DNA of 64,000 nucleotides from Pseudomonas sp. P5_109 (GCF_034009455.1 NZ_CP125380.1:1281001-1345000), one strand, 5' to 3'; numbered from the stretch's first letter, positions 38,831-47,340 are shown. Numbers and translations are program-made. The notes: generated from the sequence alone by a model not told the origin.

Positions 38831-39931
38831 ATGTTCCGCTATGCCTTGCCCCTCGCGTTGCCAGTCACCCTGGCTTTTTTATTGTCTGCGTGTGGTCACG
38901 AAGAGGTGCCGCAAGCCAGCGTGCGCCCGGCCATGGTGGTTCAGCCAGAGCCTTCGGCGCAGTCCATGGAAAGCTATCCCGGTGAAGTTCGTGCACGTTA
39001 TGAGCCGGACCTGGCGTTCCGCATCGGCGGTAAAGTCAGCCGACGACTGGTGGATGAGGGGCAGCGGGTCAAGGCCGATCAACCCTTGGCGGAGCTCGAT
39101 CCGCAGGACGTGCGCCTGCAACTGGAGGCCACTCGCGCCCAGGTCGCCGCCGCTGAAGCCAATTTGAGCATGGTGCGTGCCGAGCGTGATCGCTATAAAA
39201 CCCTCATGGAACGTCAGCTGGTCAGCCGTTCGCAATACGACAACCACGAAAACCTTTACCGTTCCGGTGAAGCGCGCCTCAAGCAAATAAAAGCCGAGTT
39301 CAACGTCTCCAATAACCAGGCCAGCTATGCCGTGTTGCGTGCGCCGCAGGACGGCGTCGTGGCCAAGCGTCTGGTGGAGGTCGGGCAGGTCGTGGCCGCC
39401 GGGCAAACGGTGTTCACCCTGGCGACCGATGGCGCGCGTGAAGTGTTGATCAGTCTGCCGGAGCAGAATTTCGGTCGTTTCAAGGTCGGTGGGCCGGTGG
39501 CGGTGGAGCTCTGGACCCAGCCCAACCAGCGTTTCGAAGGGCGCATCCGTGAACTGTCGCCGTCAGCCGACCCCAAGTCGCGTACCTTCGCGGCGCGTAT
39601 CGCCTTCAACGCCGGCACAGTGCCTGTCGAACTGGGCCAGAGTGCCCGGGTGTTCGTGCAGGCCGCCGATATGGTGCCTCTGTCCGTTCCGCTCTCAGCG
39701 CTAACGGCGGAAAACGGCGTGACCTATGTCTGGGTCGTCAGCGCCAACAACACCTTGAAAAAGACCCCGGTACGCGTCGGTGCTTTCGGCGAGAAAACCG
39801 TACCGGTGCTTGAGGGACTCAACGCCAGCGACTGGGTAGTGGCCGCCGGCGTTCATGTGCTACTCGAAGGGCAGCAGGTGCGCCCGGTGGATCGCTCCAA
39901 TCGCGTGGTCAATCTGGCGGACAAGGAGTAA
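38831..39931 (+). CDS. mexJ: MexJ, RND efflux periplasmic adaptor
   Basis: 366-residue membrane fusion protein with a lipoprotein signal (FLLSAC, Cys about residue 21). It has the usual hairpin, lipoyl and beta-barrel parts: YPGEVRARYEPDLAFRIGGK, the coiled-coil hairpin around residues 95-155, and VLRAPQDGVVAKRLVEVGQVV in the lipoyl half. It bridges the MexK pump to an outer-membrane channel. No channel gene is present here; in P. aeruginosa MexJK borrows OprM or OpmH. It is followed 6 bp later by mexK. Confidence 0.92.
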   Translation: MFRYALPLALPVTLAFLLSACGHEEVPQASVRPAMVVQPEPSAQSMESYPGEVRARYEPDLAFRIGGKVSRRLVDEGQRVKADQPLAELDPQDVRLQLEATRAQVAAAEANLSMVRAERDRYKTLMERQLVSRSQYDNHENLYRSGEARLKQIKAEFNVSNNQASYAVLRAPQDGVVAKRLVEVGQVVAAGQTVFTLATDGAREVLISLPEQNFGRFKVGGPVAVELWTQPNQRFEGRIRELSPSADPKSRTFAARIAFNAGTVPVELGQSARVFVQAADMVPLSVPLSALTAENGVTYVWVVSANNTLKKTPVRVGAFGEKTVPVLEGLNASDWVVAAGVHVLLEGQQVRPVDRSNRVVNLADKE

Positions 39932-39937
39932 GCCCCG

Positions 39938-42900
39938 ATGCGCTTCAACGTTTCCGAATGGGCGCTGCGTAATCGCCAGATCGTCCTGTTCCTGATGCTG
40001 TTACTGGCCATCGTCGGCGCAATTTCCTACACCAAGCTCGGCCAGAGCGAAGACCCGCCGTTCACCTTCAAGGCCATGGTGATTCGCACCAACTGGCCGG
40101 GTGCGACCGCCGAGGAAGTCTCGCGCCAGGTCACCGAACGCATCGAAAAAAAGCTGATGGAAACCGGCGAGTACGAACGCATTATGTCGTTCTCGCGACC
40201 CGGGGAATCCCAGGTCACCTTCATTGCGCGTGATTCCATGCACTCGGCAGAGATCCCGGAGCTCTGGTATCAGGTGCGCAAGAAGATCAGCGACATCCGC
40301 CATACCCTGCCGCCGGGGATCCAGGGGCCGTTCTTCAACGATGAATTCGGCACCACCTTCGGCAACATCTATGCCCTGACCGGCTCTGGTTTCGACTACG
40401 CCGTGCTCAAGGATTACGCCGACCGCATCCAGATCCAGCTGCAACGGGTCAAGGATGTGGGCAAGGTCGAGCTGCTGGGGTTGCAGGACGAGAAAATCTG
40501 GATCGAACTCTCCAACGTCAAGCTCGCCACCCTCGGCTTGCCGCTGGCGGCTGTCCAGCAAGCCCTTGAAGAACAGAACGCGGTGTCCACGGCAGGCTTC
40601 TTCGAAACCAGCAGCGAGCGATTGCAGCTACGGGTGACGGGGAATTTTCAGACGGTCGACGAGATCAAGAACTTCCCGATTCGTGTCGGTGATCGCACTT
40701 TCCGCATCTCCGATGTGGCCGATGTGCGCCGTGGTTTCAATGACCCACCGGCGCCGCGCATGCGCTTCATGGCGCAGGACGCCATCGGCCTGGCGGTGGC
40801 GATGAAGGACGGCGGTGACATTCTGGTGCTGGGCAAGGCGCTGGAAGTCGAATTCGCCCGCATCCAGAAAAACCTCCCGGCCGGTATGGAGCTGCGCAAA
40901 GTCTCCGACCAGCCGGCTGCGGTGAAAACAGGCGTTGGCGAGTTCGTGCAAGTGCTGGTCGAGGCGCTGGCCATCGTGTTGCTGGTGAGCTTCTTCTCCC
41001 TCGGCGTGCGCACCGGCATGGTGGTGGCGCTGGCGATCCCGCTGGTGCTGGCGATGACGTTTGCCAGCATGTATTACCTGGGCATCGGCCTGCACAAGAT
41101 TTCACTCGGCGCTTTGGTTCTGGCGCTGGGCTTGCTGGTGGACGACGCGATCATCGCCGTGGAAATGATGGCGATCAAAATGGAGCAGGGTTTCGACCGG
41201 GTCAAAGCCGCGAGTTATGCCTGGACCAGCACCGCGTTCCCGATGCTCACCGGTACGCTGATCACCGCGGCCGGCTTCCTGCCGATTGCCACGGCGCAAT
41301 CGGGCACCGGCGAATACACCCGTTCGATCTTCGAGGTGGTCACCATCGCGCTACTGGCATCGTGGGTGGCCGCGGTGGTTTTCGTACCGTATCTCGGGGA
41401 AAAACTCCTGCCGGACCTGGCGAAAATTCACGCGGCCAAGCACGGTGCCGGCCAGCCCGATCCGTATGGCACGCCGTTTTACCAGCGCGTCCGGCGCCTG
41501 GTGGAGTGGTGCGTGCGCTGGCGCAAAACCGTGATCGCGGCAACCGTGGTGTTGTTCATCGCCTCTATCGTGCTGTTCAAGTTTGTCCCGCAGCAGTTCT
41601 TCCCGGCATCGGGTCGCCTGGAGTTGATGGTCGACCTGAAACTGGCCGAAGGCGCTTCGCTGAGCAACACCGCCGATGAGGTCAAACGCCTCGAAGCGCT
41701 GCTCAAGGACAAGGCCGGGATCGACAATTACGTGGCTTACGTCGGTACCGGTTCGCCGCGCTTCTACTTGCCACTGGATCAGCAACTGCCGGCGGCGAGC
41801 TTCGCCCAGTTTGTCGTCCTGGCGAAAACCATCGAGGAGCGCGAAGCCCTGCGCACCTGGTTGATCGCCACCCTCAACGAGCAGTTCCCGGCGCTGCGCT
41901 CGCGGGTCACGCGTCTGGAAAACGGTCCGCCGGTTGGCTACCCGGTGCAGTTTCGCGTGACGGGTGAGCACATCGAGGAGGTCCGGGCGCTGGCGCGCAA
42001 GGTCGCGGCCAAGGTTCGCGAGAACCCGCACGTGGTCAACGTCCACCTGGATTGGGAAGAACCGAGCAAGGTGGTGTACCTGAACATCGATCAGGACCGC
42101 GCGCGGGCCTTGGGCGTGAGCACGGCGAACCTGTCGAAGTTCCTGCAAAGCTCCCTGACCGGTTCCAGCGTCAGCCAATACCGTGAAGACAACGAGTTGA
42201 TCGAGATCCTGCTGCGCGGCACCTTGCATGAGCGCACCGAGCTGTCGTTGTTGCCGAGCCTGGCGGTGCCGACCGATAACGGTCGCAGCGTCGCGCTGTC
42301 GCAGATCGCGACCCTGGAGTACGGCTTTGAAGAGGGCATCATCTGGCACCGCAATCGCCTGCCCAACGTGACGGTGCGTGCCGACATCTATGACAAGCAG
42401 CAACCGGCGACGCTGGTGCAGCAGATCATGCCGACCCTCGATCCGATCCGCGCTGAATTGCCGGATGGCTACTTGTTGGATGTCGGCGGCACGGTGGAAG
42501 ACTCGGCGCGCGGGCAGAACTCGGTGAAGGCCGGGGTGCCGTTGTTCATCGTGGTGGTGTTGACCTTGCTGATGCTGCAGCTGCGAAGTTTTTCGCGTAC
42601 GGCGATGGTGTTTCTGACGGCGCCGCTTGGGCTGATTGGGGTGACGTTGTTTTTGTTGGTGTTCCGTCAGCCGTTCGGGTTTGTCGCGATGCTGGGGACT
42701 ATCGCGTTGTCCGGGATGATCATGCGTAACTCGGTGATTCTGGTGGATCAGATCGAGCAGGATATCGCGGCCGGGTTGAAGCCTTGGCAGGCGATCATCG
42801 AGGCTACGGTGCGGCGGTTTCGGCCGATTGTGTTGACGGCACTTGCCGCCGTTTTGGCGATGATTCCGTTGTCGCGCAGTGTGTTTTTTGGGCCGATGGC

Positions 42901-43003
42901 GGTGGCGATCATGGGGGGGTTGATTGTGGCCACTGCGTTGACGCTGCTGTTTTTGCCTGCGCTGTATGCGGCTTGGTTTCGGGTCAGGAAGGAGGCTGTT
43001 TGA
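39938..43003 (+). CDS. mexK: MexK, RND multidrug efflux transporter
   Basis: 1021-residue proton-driven inner-membrane pump. The N-terminal helix (LFLMLLLAIVGAISYTKLG) is followed by a large periplasmic loop. TM4 carries the proton-relay pair in LGLLVDDAIIAVEMM, then a second periplasmic loop and six C-terminal helices with GTIALSGMIMRNSVILVDQIE. MexJK of P. aeruginosa exports triclosan and erythromycin; the same range here is inference. It is co-transcribed with mexJ under MexL. Confidence 0.94.
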   Translation: MRFNVSEWALRNRQIVLFLMLLLAIVGAISYTKLGQSEDPPFTFKAMVIRTNWPGATAEEVSRQVTERIEKKLMETGEYERIMSFSRPGESQVTFIARDSMHSAEIPELWYQVRKKISDIRHTLPPGIQGPFFNDEFGTTFGNIYALTGSGFDYAVLKDYADRIQIQLQRVKDVGKVELLGLQDEKIWIELSNVKLATLGLPLAAVQQALEEQNAVSTAGFFETSSERLQLRVTGNFQTVDEIKNFPIRVGDRTFRISDVADVRRGFNDPPAPRMRFMAQDAIGLAVAMKDGGDILVLGKALEVEFARIQKNLPAGMELRKVSDQPAAVKTGVGEFVQVLVEALAIVLLVSFFSLGVRTGMVVALAIPLVLAMTFASMYYLGIGLHKISLGALVLALGLLVDDAIIAVEMMAIKMEQGFDRVKAASYAWTSTAFPMLTGTLITAAGFLPIATAQSGTGEYTRSIFEVVTIALLASWVAAVVFVPYLGEKLLPDLAKIHAAKHGAGQPDPYGTPFYQRVRRLVEWCVRWRKTVIAATVVLFIASIVLFKFVPQQFFPASGRLELMVDLKLAEGASLSNTADEVKRLEALLKDKAGIDNYVAYVGTGSPRFYLPLDQQLPAASFAQFVVLAKTIEEREALRTWLIATLNEQFPALRSRVTRLENGPPVGYPVQFRVTGEHIEEVRALARKVAAKVRENPHVVNVHLDWEEPSKVVYLNIDQDRARALGVSTANLSKFLQSSLTGSSVSQYREDNELIEILLRGTLHERTELSLLPSLAVPTDNGRSVALSQIATLEYGFEEGIIWHRNRLPNVTVRADIYDKQQPATLVQQIMPTLDPIRAELPDGYLLDVGGTVEDSARGQNSVKAGVPLFIVVVLTLLMLQLRSFSRTAMVFLTAPLGLIGVTLFLLVFRQPFGFVAMLGTIALSGMIMRNSVILVDQIEQDIAAGLKPWQAIIEATVRRFRPIVLTALAAVLAMIPLSRSVFFGPMAVAIMGGLIVATALTLLFLPALYAAWFRVRKEAV

Positions 43004-43017
43004 CCGGGTGTATATCC

Positions 43018-43330
43018 ATTTCTTCGGTAACGGCGGCTTATGGTTTCGCCCTTACGGCGAGTCCCTTTTGGCAAACGCCCCAAAAGGAACCAAAAGGTCT
43101 CGCCCCTTGCGTACGGCCCCTCGCTGAGGCTCGGGGTTCCTTCGCTCCGGTATCCATCCGGGGACACTGCCCTCCGGTCGGCTTCGCTTCGACCTACATG
43201 CAGCGTGTTCGACTGCGTCGAACGGCGCTGCGCGCCCATCCCCGGATGAACACCTCCACTCAGCCTCCCGAGGGGGCGGGTGGATCAAGATCAAGAGCTG
43301 CAGGCGAGCTAACGCTCGGCCTGATGAGTG
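43018..43330. repeat. dispersed pseudomonad-type intergenic repeat
   Basis: The stretch with CTTACGGCGAGTCCCTTTTGG, CCCCAAAAGGAACCAAAAGG, CGGCCCCTCGCTGAGGCTCGG and TTCGACTGCGTCGAA has the look of a noncoding repeat family I remember from many pseudomonad genomes. The open frames across it are not convincing genes. It fills the gap between mexK and the REP array. Confidence 0.55.
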
Positions 43331-43655
43331 GTGAAGAGCATGGGGGTACGCCGATCAACTGTAGGAGCTGGCTTGCCAGCGAAGGCGGCCTGCCAGCCGA
43401 CCAATCTCTTGCAGGCATACCCGGATCAACTGTAGGAGCGGGCTTGCCCGCGATGGCGGCCTCACAGCCAACCAATCTCTTGCAGGCATACCCGGATCAA
43501 CTGTAGGAGCTGGCTTGCTAGCGATGGCGGCCTGCCAGCCAACCAATTCCTCACAGATGTATCCAATCCCCTGTAATTGGATGGACTCGCCCAAGCCGAG
43601 GCGTCAATGCGCCACGGTGGCAGTCTAAACAGCCAACGACAGCGAGGGCGAGTCC

Positions 43656-44760
43656 ATGAAAAATCATAGTTCGTTTGATCAATCCGTGTCTTCTTCCGAT
43701 TTGTCGGCCTGCACAACCTTGGCGGTCGACTTGGCCAAACAGGTCTTTCAGGTCGCCGGTGAAGATATCCTCGGCCAGGTGCTCTACGAGCAGCGGATCA
43801 AGTCGCGCGAGGCGTTTTATGATTTTCTCCGACAGTTGCCGGCGCATGTCGTGGTTTTGATGGAGACCGGTCCGGGTGCCCAGGCCTGGGCCCGGCAGCT
43901 GCAAGAGCAAGGTAATCCGGTGCGGATTCTTCCAGCCGGTTTTGGTGGCCACACATCGCAGCGGGCCTAAAAATGATCGCAACGATGCGCTGGCGATTCT
44001 GCGGGCCAATCGCGATGAAAAAATCTGCGCAGTACCGGTCAAAAGCGTTGCGGCGCTGGCAATGCAGGCGTTGCATCGCGCCCGCCAGGGCTATGTGCGT
44101 CGACGCACGGCCCTCAGTAATCAGATGCGCGGCCTGCTGCTTGAGCACGGCGTAGCCTTGGCACAGGGCGATGTTGCGATCAGCCAGAAAATCCCGCGGG
44201 TGCTGGAAGATGCCACCCAGCCGGTGCCGGGCCTGCTGCGTGAGCTGATCGACGAACTGTTGGCCGAGTGGCGCCATTTGGGCGAGCGCATCAGCGTACT
44301 GACGGGACGCCTGGAAGTGGCCGCCAACGCTGACATGACGGCGAAGCGGCTAATGACTGTACGCGGCATCGGCCCGGTCACTGCCACGGCACTGGTGGCC
44401 AAGGAAACCAAGCCTGAGCGCTTTCCCAATGCCCGCAAGTTTGCCGCGTACTTTGGCATGGTGCCTGACCAGCACAGCAGCGGGGAGACGGTCCGGTTGG
44501 GGGGCATGACCAAGCGCGGTGATGCTTATTTACGCAGCCTGATGATCCAGGGGGCCCATGCGGTGCTGCAACAACTACGACCTGATTCCCAGCAACCCGA
44601 TGACCGCCGCTTGTTGCACTGGATGAGCCGGTTGGGCCGTAAGGAGGCTGCGATCAGGCTAGCCAACCGCAACCTGCGAATCGTCTGGGTGCTTCTACAG
44701 AATGACCAGACTTATCGTCGCCACGCGGGTGATGGCCAGCCAGCGACGATGGGCCACTGA
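43656..44760 (+). pseudogene. IS110/IS1111 family transposase, one-base frameshift
   Basis: The first frame (43656-43970) encodes the N-terminal DEDD RuvC-like part (TTLAVDLAKQVFQV, VLMETGPGAQAWARQL). The second (to 44760) resumes at VLVATHRSGPKNDRNDALA and holds the C-terminal domain with GIGPVTATALVA and the likely nucleophilic serine in QHSSGETVRLGG. Joining RILPA to VLVATHR requires removing one base near 43938, giving about 367 residues, a normal length. IS110 transposases are single-frame, so this copy is probably inactivated. Confidence 0.88.
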
Positions 44761-44799
44761 GCGACAGAGTTCTGCCACCGAGGTACTAACCGTCTGACC

Positions 44800-44997
44800 C
44801 TCTGCTGAAAAAAATTGACCCCAGGTAAGACCGGCGTGGATTGATGCCTAAGCTCCTACTGGCCTTCGAGGCCTGACTGTAATCGGCATACCACGAGCTT
44901 TTCCAATTTTGGCCAGAAGCCGAAGACGGCTTCCACGAATAGGCCTAATACATAGATGCAACGGGGCAGCGGTTTTTCAAAAGCGGGTAGACAGTGG
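44800..44997 (+). ncRNA. candidate bridge RNA of the IS1111-type element
   Basis: The noncoding right end can fold two hairpin-capped loops. Loop 1: AGCTCCTAC (44851-44859), hairpin GGCC-TTCGA-GGCC (44861-44873), ACTGTA (44876-44881). AGCTCCTAC is complementary to GTAGGAGCT, and ACTGTA matches the left half of the REP target. Loop 2: CCAATT (44903-44908), hairpin AAGCCG-AAGA-CGGCTT (44917-44932), ATACATAG (44948-44955). CCAATT is complementary to AATTGG at the left end, and ATACATAG is identical to the right end (45008-45015). The ends of the RNA are not defined. Confidence 0.6.
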
Positions 44998-45489
44998 GGG
45001 CGAGTCCATACATAGGAGCTGGCTTGCCAGCGATGGCGGCCTCACAGCCAACCAATCTCTTGCAGGCATACCCGGATCAACTGTAGGAGCTGGCTTGCTA
45101 GCGATGGCGGCCTGCCAGCCAACCAATTCCTCACAGATGTACCCAATCCCCTGTAGGAGCTGGCTTGCCAGCAATAGCGGCCTCACAGCCAACCAATCTC
45201 TTGCAGGCATACCCGGATCAACTGTAGGAGCTGGCTTGCCAGCGATGGCGGCCTGCCAGCCAACCAATCTCTTGCAGGCATACCCGGATCAACTGTAGGA
45301 GCCGGCTTGCCAGCGATGGCGGCCTGCCAGCCAACCAACTCCTCACAGATGTACCCAATCCCCTGTGGGAGCGGGCTTGCCCGCGAAGGCTGCCCAACAG
45401 TCAAAAATGTTTATCGCCAATGCTAACCATTCAGACCATTCCCACAACACTTTCAGCTTGCCCGTCGGAAGCACGATCTCTAGCCTTTG

Positions 45490-45516
45490 CCCGTCGCTGC
45501 CAATGCAGCGACCGGG
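45490..45516 (+). promoter_or_regulatory. structured leader hairpin upstream of small gene
   Basis: CCC-GTCGCTGC-CAAT-GCAGCGAC-C-GGG: an 8-bp perfect stem with a 4-nt loop, extended by 3 GC pairs over a one-base bulge. It lies about 50 nt before the start of the next gene and is followed by GCAAGCCCGCGAATAGTCG. I have the impression that similar leaders precede this gene family elsewhere in pseudomonads, but have not verified it. Confidence 0.5.
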
Positions 45517-45565
45517 ACTGCAAGCCCGCGAATAGTCGTTAGGCGCCTACTTTGGGAGCTTCGCA

Positions 45566-45847
45566 ATGATCAATGACAGTCCTGATGACTCTACTTCCGA
45601 ATCCGGAAAGCAAACGAGAACTTCATACCGCCCCTGCCCAATTTTCACCATCCGCCCAGGCATCAATTCCGAAACCCTCCTTGTGCATGCCTACGAAACC
45701 CTTGCCTCTGCGAATGTAATGGCAACCGAACTGTCATCCATCCTGACCGGCCCAACCTGCAATCTGGCGCTCGGCATTCAGCAGATGATCGTCCTGGCAC
45801 AGCTATCGGTGAATCGCGTCCTCGATCAGCTGGATCCGCAGCAATAG
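45566..45847 (+). CDS. small pseudomonad protein (DUF6124/DUF3077-like)
   Basis: 93 residues, no signal peptide. The N-terminal third is polar and probably disordered. The rest (PIFTIRPGINSETLLVHAYETLASANVMA, then LALGIQQMIVLAQLSVNRVLD) is helical and resembles the DUF3077/DUF6124 families of small Pseudomonas proteins with no known role. GGGAG precedes the ATG, and a terminator hairpin follows at once, so it is a single-gene unit with a structured leader. Confidence 0.75.
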   Translation: MINDSPDDSTSESGKQTRTSYRPCPIFTIRPGINSETLLVHAYETLASANVMATELSSILTGPTCNLALGIQQMIVLAQLSVNRVLDQLDPQQ

Positions 45848-45859
45848 TAAAAGGAAAAA

Positions 45860-45888
45860 GCCCGCTGAACCTGTACCAACCAGCGGGC
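45860..45888 (+). terminator. terminator of the small gene
   Basis: GCCCGCTG-AACCTGTACCAAC-CAGCGGGC, 8-bp stem, 12 nt after the stop; the following CTCCATTGTT is only moderately T-rich. Confidence 0.7.
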
Positions 45889-45989
45889 CTCCATTGTTCC
45901 TACATCTATCTCGGACCTGTCTGATATTGAGGCTGAAAAGCTCAGGTGTTGTACTCAGCGCCCGGTTTCACGCTTGTTGGGACAGCGCC

Positions 45990-47336
45990 ATGAAAAATCC
46001 ACCCACATTGAGGGGCCGGTCCGATCCGGTGTTTGATCGGCTGTTGCGATCGCCCCATAAGGAGTGCCTTTCGCAATACCTCGCGTTGCTCAAGCCCCTG
46101 GACGATCAGGGGCGTTACCTGCCGTTCGATTCATTGCGTTATCGATGGGCGCCGGGACTGGATTCGAATCTGTGCTGGGCCTTGGTCAAGAAAGCGCGGA
46201 CTGCACAGTACTCGAACCTTTTGCCATTGGGTGAACCGGCGTGCTGGCTGAAATTCATGCTGACGCCACAGGCACAAAAAGCGATTTCAGTTGTGGATCG
46301 TCAGGCGACAACCGCAGTGCTGGAGTACATGACCGGCCAGATTGGCGAGCGCGCTCATTTCAGCTATTTGCTCAATGATCTGATCGAAGACGAGGCCATC
46401 AGCAGCAGCCAGCTTGAAGGTGCGGCCACCACGACGCGGGTGGCCAAGGACATGCTCAAGCGCCATCGCTTGCCGCGCACGCCGGATGAACGAATGGTCA
46501 TCGGTAACTACAAGATGATGAACTTCGCCTGGGAGCAGCGTTACGAGCCACTGAGCGTTGAGCTGATTGCAGCCATGCATCGGGTTGGCGTCGAAGGGAT
46601 CGACGATTCGCGGTACTCGCCTGGAGCATTCAGGACCAACGATGACGTCGTCGTCCAGGATGGCGAGGGCAACACTGTGCATTCGCCACCGCCTGCAGCA
46701 GGGCTTGTGTCACGTTTGCAGGTGCTGACCCAGTGGATCAACCAAACCCACAACAACCTTCATCAAGCGGACTACCTTCACCCATTGATCAAAGCCATCG
46801 CGCTGCATTTTGTCCTGGGTTACGAGCATCCTTTTCGTGACGGCAACGGTCGGGTGGCACGCGCGTTGTTTTACTGGTTCATGTTCAAAAATGATTACTC
46901 AGCATTTCGCTATATCGCCATCAGTGTCTTGTTGCGCAATGCGCCGTTGAAGTACGGGCGGTCGTATTTGAATACCGAGGCGGATGACCTGGATCTGACG
47001 TACTTCATCGATTTCCAGTGTTCGGTGGTGTTGCGCGCTGTGGGCAGTTTTACCGAGGCGTATCGGAAAAGTCTGAGCGATGCGCAGCTATTTGATTGCT
47101 GGTTGCGTGAAAGTGGTTTTCTGAACCGGCTCACCGAGAAACAGCGGGCGTTGTTTCAAGTGGCCAGGAGCGGAATGGCCAAGGAGTTCACGGCGGTCAA
47201 TGTGAAGGAGAATCTGGGTTGTTCTTACAACACAGCATCAGCCACGCTCAATGGACTGGTAGCGTTGGAGCTGTTCGAGAAACGCAAGATGGGGCGGGAG
47301 TGGGTGTTTTTTCTACGACCGGTCTCGGCAACCTGA
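45990..47336 (+). CDS. Fic-domain AMP-transferase (N-terminal inhibitory motif)
   Basis: 448 residues from the ATG at 45990; the longer frame to 45894 overlaps the preceding terminator. The Fic core motif HPFRDGNGRVAR is at 280-291, with catalytic His280. An inhibitory (S/T)xxxE(G/N) motif, SSQLEG, at 139-144 places Glu143 to block ATP, so it is a class II Fic with an N-terminal helix. A C-terminal winged-helix-like region (TAVNVKENLGCSYNTASATLNGLVALELFEKR) probably binds DNA. Fic enzymes AMPylate proteins; the target is unknown. No antitoxin gene adjoins. Confidence 0.9.
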   Translation: MKNPPTLRGRSDPVFDRLLRSPHKECLSQYLALLKPLDDQGRYLPFDSLRYRWAPGLDSNLCWALVKKARTAQYSNLLPLGEPACWLKFMLTPQAQKAISVVDRQATTAVLEYMTGQIGERAHFSYLLNDLIEDEAISSSQLEGAATTTRVAKDMLKRHRLPRTPDERMVIGNYKMMNFAWEQRYEPLSVELIAAMHRVGVEGIDDSRYSPGAFRTNDDVVVQDGEGNTVHSPPPAAGLVSRLQVLTQWINQTHNNLHQADYLHPLIKAIALHFVLGYEHPFRDGNGRVARALFYWFMFKNDYSAFRYIAISVLLRNAPLKYGRSYLNTEADDLDLTYFIDFQCSVVLRAVGSFTEAYRKSLSDAQLFDCWLRESGFLNRLTEKQRALFQVARSGMAKEFTAVNVKENLGCSYNTASATLNGLVALELFEKRKMGREWVFFLRPVSAT

Positions 47337-47340
47337 TTCC

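Larger units (their letters stand above)
43576..45014 (+). mobile_element. IS1111-type (IS110 family) insertion sequence in a REP unit
   Basis: About 1.44 kb inserted in CTG-TA-GGAGC of a REP unit, apparently at a TA core present at both junctions (43574-43575 and 45013-45014). Subterminal 12-bp inverted repeats ATGGACTCGCCC (43581-43592) and GGGCGAGTCCAT (44998-45009) are as expected for the IS1111 subgroup. No target-site duplication longer than the core is seen. It has a short left end (80 bp), one transposase gene (frameshifted) and a long noncoding right end of about 240 bp. Confidence 0.88.
43359..45399. repeat. tandem array of 70/71-bp REP units, split by an IS
   Basis: Units begin CTGTAGGAGC-GGCTTGC-GCGA and start at 43359, 43430, 43501, 43571 (interrupted by the IS and resuming at 45013), 45081, 45151, 45222, 45293 and 45363 (partial). 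Each has a REP palindrome, a GGCGGCCTGCCAGCCAACCAA-like joint and one of two tails. Tail 1 is TCTCTTGCAGGCATACCCGG (71-bp unit) and tail 2 is TTCCTCACAGATGTACCCAA (70-bp unit). The tail order is 1,1,2,1,2,1,1,2. Spacers do not vary otherwise and no cas genes are near, so it is not CRISPR. Confidence 0.92.

Noticed and set aside
43040..43249. Small genes in the region after mexK
   Set aside because: The translations are basic and low-complexity, and the DNA looks like a dispersed noncoding repeat.
43656..44760. Programmed frameshift in the IS transposase
   Set aside because: IS110-family transposases are single-frame, and no slippery sequence or stimulator is evident near 43938; a one-base insertion is simpler.
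44909..45298. A 129-residue repetitive protein across the REP array
   Set aside because: It is an open frame created by the 70/71-bp repeats (VGAGLPAMAACQPTN motifs) with no start signal.
43359..45399. CRISPR-like appearance of the 70/71-bp repeat array
   Set aside because: Only two recurring tails occur instead of unique spacers, the units are REP palindromes, and no cas gene is near.
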